Source: Methylomonas sp.
GTDB lineage: Bacteria; Pseudomonadota; Gammaproteobacteria; Methylococcales; Methylomonadaceae
Direction of reading: 5' to 3'
Length of the DNA: 10,584 nt
NCBI GenBank assembly: GCA_026990815.1
Contig: JALXCS010000366.1
Coordinates: 1-10,584, forward strand
In this document: piece after piece, positions 6,476 through 10,584 of the stretch
Layout: each line of letters opens with the position of its first letter
Numbering within the stretch: position 1 is the first letter of the stretch
Program-made: the position numbers and the translations under genes
The notes under the pieces: generated by a model
Database searches by the model: none
Told to the model about the DNA's origin: nothing
What the model saw: only the letters and a program-made list of their open reading frames with translations

Positions 6476-8122
6476 TTAATCCTCAACTAAAGCATTATTA
6501 CCTTGAACAACAGCATCTGCCCACAAATAACTGTCACTCCAAAGATAGCTATCTGACCACAAGTAACTATCTGCCCAAAGGTAGCTGTCAGACCACAAAT
6601 AACTATCGCTCCAAAGATAACTGTCACTTTGTAAATAACCGTCACTCCACAAATAGCTGTCGCTCCATAAATAGCTGTCGCTCCACAGATAACTATCGCT
6701 CCATAAGTAAGATAATGACCATTCTTCGCCACCCCACAGTACTGAGGTTTTATCAAAACCAATCATCCCTGATACTTCATCACGATAAACACGGGGAGAA
6801 GTTGCATTTTCTGCAAAACCCGTTTCATCAAGAGCCGCTTTGATATTCAAAACACCCGCGCCGGTTGAAAAAACATCAGCAACTTTAGGTTTGGTCGCTG
6901 AACGCATTAAACGAGCTTTGATGGTATCTGGTGTTAATGTGGGATCTTTTTCCAGCATCAGAGCCACTGTTCCTGAAACCACTGCTGTTGACATGCTGGT
7001 TCCAGAAAGCTGAAAATATTCTTTTTCAATTTCTCTGCTTTTTTTATATTTTTTATCTAGATATGATTTGTTTGCTTTTATAGCTATTATACGATTACCG
7101 GGCGCAACCAGATCAGGTTTAACAAAATGATCACCCTTAGTAGGCCCCATCGATGAATAGCTGGAGATCATGTCATTGCTTGGATCTTTATCGCCCCAAC
7201 TTGTTACGGATCCCACTGTGATAACTTTAGATGAATTTCCGGGACTGGTAATTGTGCCATTTCCTAACTCACCACTGTTCCCTGCCGAGCACACCACGAC
7301 AATACCTGCATCCCACAGTGCCTCAGCGGCTTGTACTAATGGATCATCGCTTGCTGATTCGTAAACAGGGTGACCCAATGATAAATTAACCACACGAATA
7401 TCATAAATAGCTTTATTTTCTAGCACCCACTCCAAAGCTTCAATCACATCGGAGGTTAAACCTGCGCCGTTATCATCGAGTACTCTTAAAGATAAAATAT
7501 CTGCTCCTGGTGCTACTCCTCGGTAAAAACCTTTTGATTTTTTACCACTGCCCGCAATAATGCCAGCCACGTGATTCCCATGACCATATACATCTTTAGT
7601 TTTACTATCAGATACAAAAGACTCTTCTAACAATGGCTTAAGATCACTGTGCTTTTCAAAACCCGAGTCCAGAACTGCAACAGAAACACCACTGCCCGTG
7701 TAAGGCAAATCAAACAATTCCGGATAACTGAATCCAACCGATGATGGCAAACTTTTTATTTTTTCCTTATCATTATCAGAGCTAGATTCGTGTAACTTCA
7801 CAATCGGCTGATCAATAGAAATCATTGCCACATCAGGATCCATTGACAAATTATTAATTTCCCCTGCGGGTAAAGTAATCGCCTGACCTTTAATTGTCTT
7901 TAGTTTACGACGAATTTTGCCATGCTTTTTGTCGATTTTGTCTTGGTGTTTTATTTTAAGATCATGTTTATAAGTCACAATTAAATTAACCATTTCGGTA
8001 GGCACTTTTTTTGCCGCTTTTTTCGCTTTCTTACTCAAGCCGCCCGCCAATGCCACCGAACTTGATAATAGCATTGTAGTGACGACACCTCCGAAAATTG
8101 CAGAAATTGCTGTTTTTTTCAT
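6476..8122 (-). CDS. Secreted subtilisin-family (S8) serine protease with C-terminal SYLWSD repeats, copy 1
   Basis: A 548-residue preproprotease. Residues 1-26 are a Sec signal peptide (MKK, hydrophobic core, ALA-G). Residues 45-110 look like an inhibitor I9 propeptide, the usual intramolecular chaperone. The S8 catalytic domain spans about 140-432. Asp152 is in VAVLDSG, His181 in GHGNHVAG, the oxyanion Asn282 in CSAGNSG and Ser376 in LSGTSMS. The usual Thr of HGTHVAG is Asn. A linker (SVLWGGEEWSL) leads into 11 hexapeptides SYLWSD at 471-536 and a short acidic tail. There is no PEP-CTERM, LPxTG or beta-barrel domain. The gene has its own sigma-54-type promoter and terminator. Its paralogue lies immediately upstream. 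Relative to that copy, the prodomain and a Lys-rich loop at about 350-369 differ most. Secretion and protease activity are well supported; substrate and repeat function are unknown. Confidence 0.93.
   Translation of the reverse strand: MKKTAISAIFGGVVTTMLLSSSVALAGGLSKKAKKAAKKVPTEMVNLIVTYKHDLKIKHQDKIDKKHGKIRRKLKTIKGQAITLPAGEINNLSMDPDVAMISIDQPIVKLHESSSDNDKEKIKSLPSSVGFSYPELFDLPYTGSGVSVAVLDSGFEKHSDLKPLLEESFVSDSKTKDVYGHGNHVAGIIAGSGKKSKGFYRGVAPGADILSLRVLDDNGAGLTSDVIEALEWVLENKAIYDIRVVNLSLGHPVYESASDDPLVQAAEALWDAGIVVVCSAGNSGELGNGTITSPGNSSKVITVGSVTSWGDKDPSNDMISSYSSMGPTKGDHFVKPDLVAPGNRIIAIKANKSYLDKKYKKSREIEKEYFQLSGTSMSTAVVSGTVALMLEKDPTLTPDTIKARLMRSATKPKVADVFSTGAGVLNIKAALDETGFAENATSPRVYRDEVSGMIGFDKTSVLWGGEEWSLSYLWSDSYLWSDSYLWSDSYLWSDGYLQSDSYLWSDSYLWSDSYLWADSYLWSDSYLWSDSYLWADAVVQGNNALVED
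6515..6712 (-). repeat. Eleven 18-bp tandem units encoding SYLWSD (protease copy 1)
   Basis: Eleven in-frame 18-bp units encode residues 471-536. Nine have YLWSD or its S/G-first form with at most one change. Variants are GYLQSD (unit 5) and SYLWAD (units 8 and 11). Codons vary between units: the fifth position uses AGC, AGT, TCT and TCA, and Leu uses TTA, TTG, CTT and CTG. Unlike a fresh slippage array, this pattern indicates an old repeat kept by selection on the protein. Confidence 0.95.
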
Positions 8123-8194
8123 TTTTTTGTCTCACTTAAAAAAGTTAAATGTTTTCGAAGTCAACCTGCTTTACTTCGATGTTGCTTGTAGTAG

Positions 8195-8210
8195 TGCAAC
8201 TGCTATGCCA
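8195..8210 (-). promoter_or_regulatory. Sigma-54 (RpoN) -24/-12 promoter of protease copy 1
   Basis: On the minus strand the site reads TGGCATAGCAGTTGCA. Against the consensus TGGCACG-N4-TTGCW it has GG at -24 and GC at -12 separated by exactly 10 bases, and departs at only two flanking positions. Transcription would begin near 8185, about 62 nt before the ATG. The same site stands at the same distance before copy 2, which makes chance unlikely. Confidence 0.85.
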
Positions 8211-8340
8211 TTCATGCCAGATTTGCTTAACCTTTGTTAAAAATTTCAAATTTTCACCTTTTTAATTAATGACTTAACCGTGTTTTTCAAAATTATTTAA
8301 TTAACCCTGGTGTTTTTGTATCAAGTCCTAAAAGAAGCAA

Positions 8341-8411
8341 ACCTGGAATACCACCACTTTTCCAGCGGATTTGATGATAATTTCGGCGGATAAACCGAAA
8401 AAGCGGCGCCT
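8341..8411. repeat. Conserved 70-bp element upstream of protease copy 1 (direct 21-bp repeats)
   Basis: The element pairs with 10381-10450. The core TAATTTCGGCGGATAAACC is identical in both, followed by AAAAAG and GGCGCCT with single differences. Inside it, units starting GGAAT/GGAT and ending TTTTCCAGC or TTTCGGC recur about every 21 bp (8345-8366, 8367-8387, then from 8388). It lies about 130-200 bp upstream of the -24 box, the usual place for a sigma-54 enhancer. The 21-bp repeats also resemble the multiple terminal repeats of IS21-family elements, so a transposon-end remnant is the alternative. Confidence 0.7.
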
Positions 8412-8459
8412 TTTATCCGTTGTAAAATTTAGGAAAAAGATTGTTGAAAAAACTGACTT

Positions 8460-8486
8460 TGGAAAAAGAAGAGGGCTTCCCTGCCC
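8460..8486 (-). terminator. Rho-independent terminator of protease copy 2
   Basis: On the minus strand, GGGC (8486-8483) pairs with GCCC (8476-8473) around AGGGAA, followed by TCTTCTTTTTCC. It lies 70 bp after the stop codon of protease copy 2 and before the copy 1 promoter elements. The two proteases are therefore probably separate transcripts. The stem is only four pairs, so strength is uncertain. Confidence 0.55.
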
Positions 8487-8556
8487 AAATGATCATCCTT
8501 TTATGCCTATTTCAGGCGAGGTATTTCGGTGATAAACTTTTTAAGATTTCTGCGAC

Positions 8557-10161
8557 TTAATCATCAACCATGGCGAAATCAGACCACAAATAACTGTCGT
8601 TCCAGAGATAGCTATCGCTCCATAAGTAGCTGTCCGACCATAAGTAGCTGTCGCTCCATAAATAACTATCACTCCAAAGATAGCTATCAGACCATAAGTA
8701 ACTGTCGCTCCATAAATAACTATCGCTCCACAAATAGCTATCAGACCATAAGTAGGACAATGCCCATTCTTGACCGCCCCATAATACCGAGGTTTTATCA
8801 AAACCTAACATGCCAGAGGCGACATCTTGATAAGCCCGTGGTGATGGCGCATTTTTTACTGTACCGGTTTCATTTAAAGCCGCACTAATATCCAATACCC
8901 CGGCGCCTGTTGAAAACACATCGGCAACCACTGGTTTTTTTGCCGAACGCATTAAGCGGGCTTTAATGGTATCAGGGTTTAAAGTCGGCTCTTTCTCCAG
9001 CATCAAGGCAACTGTTCCAGAAACTACTGCCGCCGACATGCTGGTACCGGACATTTGAAAATATTCCGCCCTTTTAGCTCTAGGAACTTTGATCAAACGC
9101 TCTGGAAAGAAGGTTTCCAAATGAGAACCTGCTGATCTAGTCGAAATCACCCTATTGCCTGGGGCCACTAAATCAGGTTTAACAAAATGGTCTCCCTTGG
9201 TTGGCCCTTTCGATGAATAGGTTGAAATAATATCGTTAGATGGATCGGTATCCCCCCAATGCGTGACTGAACCAACAGTAATGACCTGTGGTGAATTCCC
9301 TGGGCTACTGATGGTGCCATAGCCAAAGGCACCTGAATTTCCAGCTGAACATACCACGGTAACGCCTGCATTCCAAACCGCTTCTATCGCTTGAACTAAT
9401 GGATCATCTGCCGCAGGTTGATACACTGGATGGCCCAAGGAAAGATTAGCAACCTTAATATTATATTGATCTTTATTAATTAAAACCCAATCTAACGCTT
9501 CAATCACATCTGAGGCTTTACCTAAGCCATAATCATTCAGTGCTTTCAACGAAATCAAGCTGGAACCAGGTGCAATCCCTGTATAGTAGCCTTTTGAGCC
9601 CTGTCCACCGATGATGCCGGCAATATGATTGCCATGACCATAAACATCATCTGCACTGTCAATCACCGTGCCGGTAAAATCAATTGCCAGATCCGTATGG
9701 AATCTGGAACCTGAATCGATTACTGCCACCCCAACGCCTGTGCCTGTATAAGGCATCGTAGCCAATTCTGGATACATAAAACCGGGTCCTGTCGGTAAAC
9801 TGGTTGTCGAAGTATCGCTCCCTGGTTTAGCTAATTGCGTCATTGGCTCATCAAAAGTAATGCGATCAACATTAGGATTATTCAATAACCCTTTAATAGC
9901 TTTTTCTGGTATGGAAATGGCATGGGCTTTAATTGCCTTGAAAGCATGCTTGACACTACCATTTCTGATTTTGACTTCATCTTCATCTTTAGCGCCCGGT
10001 TTGACATAGTAGGTAACGATTAAGTCGACTATATTGTCAGTACCATTATTGGCCTTTTCTGTTGCTCTTGGCCCAATTTCCCCGGCATAAGCAACGGAGT
10101 TGGAAAGCACAATTGATGCGATAACACAGCGTATGGCAGCAGATATTGTGGATTTTTTCAT
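8557..10161 (-). CDS. Secreted subtilisin-family (S8) serine protease with C-terminal SYLWSD repeats, copy 2
   Basis: A 534-residue paralogue of the preceding protease, with the same architecture. The signal peptide ends near AYAG (residue 27), the I9-like propeptide spans 45-110 and the S8 domain about 138-430. The triad is Asp149 (VAVIDSG), His176 (GHGNHIAG) and Ser374 (MSGTSMS), with oxyanion Asn275 (CSAGNSG). The HGNH variant is shared. Long identical runs include SLGHPVY and GDHFVKPDLVAPGNR. Ten SYLWSD units (469-528, one SYLWND) follow the conserved SVLWGGQEWAL linker, then FAMVDD. The loop before the active Ser is shorter in Lys and richer in Arg than in copy 1. GGTGA precedes the ATG. 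A sigma-54-type promoter stands at the same offset as in copy 1. Substrate unknown; probably secreted and self-activated by propeptide cleavage. Confidence 0.93.
   Translation of the reverse strand: MKKSTISAAIRCVIASIVLSNSVAYAGEIGPRATEKANNGTDNIVDLIVTYYVKPGAKDEDEVKIRNGSVKHAFKAIKAHAISIPEKAIKGLLNNPNVDRITFDEPMTQLAKPGSDTSTTSLPTGPGFMYPELATMPYTGTGVGVAVIDSGSRFHTDLAIDFTGTVIDSADDVYGHGNHIAGIIGGQGSKGYYTGIAPGSSLISLKALNDYGLGKASDVIEALDWVLINKDQYNIKVANLSLGHPVYQPAADDPLVQAIEAVWNAGVTVVCSAGNSGAFGYGTISSPGNSPQVITVGSVTHWGDTDPSNDIISTYSSKGPTKGDHFVKPDLVAPGNRVISTRSAGSHLETFFPERLIKVPRAKRAEYFQMSGTSMSAAVVSGTVALMLEKEPTLNPDTIKARLMRSAKKPVVADVFSTGAGVLDISAALNETGTVKNAPSPRAYQDVASGMLGFDKTSVLWGGQEWALSYLWSDSYLWSDSYLWSDSYLWSDSYLWSDSYLWSDSYLWSDSYLWSDSYLWNDSYLWSDFAMVDD
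8578..8757 (-). repeat. Ten 18-bp tandem units encoding SYLWSD (protease copy 2)
   Basis: Ten in-frame units encode residues 469-528. All are SYLWSD except unit 9, SYLWND. This tract is more uniform than that of copy 1 at protein level, but still varies in codons: Ser by TCT, TCG, AGC and AGT at position five, Leu by TTA, TTG, CTT and CTC. The order of codon variants does not match copy 1 unit for unit, so the tracts have expanded or been rearranged separately. Confidence 0.95.
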
Positions 10162-10233
10162 TTGTTATCACCGTAGTATGAAAAAGTTAAATATTGTCGG
10201 AAAAACTGTTTCCCCCGGTCTTGCCTACCAGGG

Positions 10234-10249
10234 TGCAATGGCTGTGCCA
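10234..10249 (-). promoter_or_regulatory. Sigma-54 (RpoN) -24/-12 promoter of protease copy 2
   Basis: On the minus strand the site reads TGGCACAGCCATTGCA, matching TGGCACG-N4-TTGCW except at one position, with the GG-N10-GC spacing exact. It stands 73 bases from the ATG at 10161, the same distance as the site before copy 1. Transcription would start near 10224. RpoN promoters need an AAA+ enhancer-binding activator; none is encoded in this window. Confidence 0.9.
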
Positions 10250-10331
10250 ATTTAGGAAAGGGCTGTATCCAACCTTATAAGATGATAATTATTTTATTTA
10301 TAATCAATAATCTATATAAATATCTAGACAG

Positions 10332-10353
10332 AATATCAATGGCTTTTGATATT
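10332..10353. promoter_or_regulatory. Inverted repeat AATATCAA-N6-TTGATATT, possible activator site
   Basis: Perfect 8-bp arms at 10332-10339 and 10346-10353 lie about 83-104 bp upstream of the -24 box of protease copy 2, in the range used by sigma-54 enhancer-binding proteins. No equivalent is seen at the matching position before copy 1, so it may be specific to this copy, or simply a chance dyad in AT-rich DNA. Confidence 0.4.
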
Positions 10354-10380
10354 TCTTTCCTGATTATTGGAAAATCAGAA

Positions 10381-10450
10381 ACCAGGAATGCGCTACTTTT
10401 TCGGTGGAATCGCTGGTAATTTCGGCGGATAAACCTAAAAAGTGGCGCCT
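10381..10450. repeat. Conserved 70-bp element upstream of protease copy 2 (direct 21-bp repeats)
   Basis: Partner of 8341-8411. Its units are clearer: GGAATGCGCTAC then TTTTTCGGT (10385-10405), GGAATCGCTGG then TAATTTCGGC (10406-10426), and GGATAAACC onwards. The start of the core lies 259 bases from the ATG, exactly as in copy 1. It ends about 10 bp before the IS30 terminal repeat. An enhancer array and an IS21-type end remnant are both possible. Confidence 0.7.
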
Positions 10451-10460
10451 ATTAACCTAC

Positions 10461-10584
10461 GCGAATTCAACTCCGAAGTGCAATTTTAGTATTCATACAA
10501 CCTTACGCTGAGCATTTCCAAAAAAAACTTCATGAGGGGTTTTAAAATTCAGCGTTTTTCGTGGACGATGATTAAGTCTGTTCA
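10461..10584 (-). mobile_element. Right end of an IS30-family insertion sequence (cut by the window edge)
   Basis: The minus strand carries the transposase 3' end (10493-10582), followed by what looks like the terminal inverted repeat, plus strand GAATTCAACTCCGAAGTGCA at 10463-10482. This resembles IS30-family termini. The exact outer boundary is uncertain by a few bases, and the other end is outside the window, so intactness and target duplication cannot be judged. The element enters just beyond the conserved 70-bp element upstream of protease copy 2. Confidence 0.75.
10493..10584 (-). CDS. IS30-family transposase, C-terminal fragment (partial at window edge)
   Basis: Only the last 29 codons are in the window, read from 10582 to the TGA at 10495-10493. 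They give LNHRPRKTLNFKTPHEVFF then GNAQRKVV. The N-x-RPRK-x-L-x-F/Y-x-TP-x-E-x-FF pattern is diagnostic of the C-terminus of IS30-family DDE transposases. The visible portion is intact, but the catalytic residues lie outside. It points away from the chromosomal genes, and the rest of the gene lies beyond the right edge. Confidence 0.9.
   Translation of the reverse strand, partial: NRLNHRPRKTLNFKTPHEVFFGNAQRKVV

Larger units (their letters stand above)
8123..8556. other. Intergenic region between the two protease genes
   Basis: No gene is seen. From left to right it contains the copy 1 leader with a CGAAGT/ACTTCG hairpin at about 8155-8177, a sigma-54-type promoter (8195-8210), about 130 bp of AT-rich DNA, the conserved 70-bp element (8341-8411), and the terminator of protease copy 2 (8460-8486). 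A second weak hairpin, GCCT/AGGC, lies at 8505-8517. The two leaders share a motif close to ACATTTAACTTTTT just before the start codon. Confidence 0.6.
10162..10492. other. Upstream region of protease copy 2, up to the IS30 transposase remnant
   Basis: No gene is seen. It holds the copy 2 leader, the sigma-54-type promoter (10234-10249), an AT-rich spacer with an inverted repeat (10332-10353), the conserved 70-bp element (10381-10450), and then the presumed terminal repeat of an IS30-family element. The leader has a possible GGAAA/TTTCC hairpin just after the start of transcription. Confidence 0.6.

Noticed and set aside
6515..6712. CRISPR-like or minisatellite array.
   Set aside because: The units are contiguous 18-bp coding repeats without spacers, in frame with the protease and constant at protein level.
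8529..8888. Plus-strand reading frame rich in Ser, Asn, Tyr and Arg repeats, and minus-strand out-of-frame repeats at 6487-6762 and 8541-8801.
   Set aside because: They are other-frame readings of the 18-bp tandem repeats inside the protease genes, which stay open because the repeat length is a multiple of three.
10200..10260. Resemblance to the 3' half of a GEMM-I cyclic-di-GMP riboswitch (CATTGCACCCTGGTAGGC on the minus strand).
   Set aside because: The 5' half and the P2 helix are missing, the equivalent part of the copy 1 leader is not similar, and the CATTGCAC match is explained by the -12 box of the sigma-54 promoter.

Overview
The window looks like a low-GC (roughly 40% by eye) gammaproteobacterial chromosome. 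It carries the conserved carA-carB-greA cluster with yhbY next to it, the order seen in many gammaproteobacteria beside rlmE/ftsH on one side and dnaK-dnaJ-dapB on the other. Here neither dapB nor dnaJ lies upstream of carA. That side is instead an accessory-looking stretch with a small unknown gene, two secreted serine proteases and the edge of an IS30-type insertion sequence. I cannot name the genus.

Layout. 1-412: AT-rich non-coding DNA with a possible Fur box at the extreme left. 413-694 (+): yhbY, convergent with greA. 772-5810 (-): the housekeeping block, transcribed carA, carB, greA, with one REP-like element between carB and greA. carA appears to start at TTG. Its leader contains a terminator-like hairpin and a dyad over a predicted -35 box. 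5811-6148: divergent control region with two further inverted repeats. 6149-6322 (+): a 57-residue acidic protein of unknown function. 6476-8122 and 8557-10161 (-): two paralogous, individually transcribed subtilisin-family (S8) preproproteases. 10461-10584: right end of an IS30-family element, truncated by the window edge.

The most interesting part is the protease pair. Each protein has a signal peptide, an I9-type propeptide, an intact Asp/His/Ser triad and a C-terminal tract of near-perfect SYLWSD hexapeptides (11 and 10 copies). The repeat is kept at the protein level while its codons vary, including both serine codon families. Each gene has its own sigma-54 (-24/-12) promoter at exactly the same distance from the ATG. 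Each also has a conserved 70-bp element, built from 21-bp direct repeats, at exactly the same distance further upstream. The sequence in between is poorly conserved. This suggests a regulated secreted-protease module made by duplication and controlled by RpoN plus an enhancer-binding protein. The 70-bp element may be an activator array or a co-duplicated remnant of an IS21-type transposon end.

The housekeeping genes make carbamoyl phosphate for pyrimidines and arginine (CarAB), rescue backtracked RNA polymerase (GreA) and assist 50S assembly (YhbY). They have no evident functional link to the proteases.
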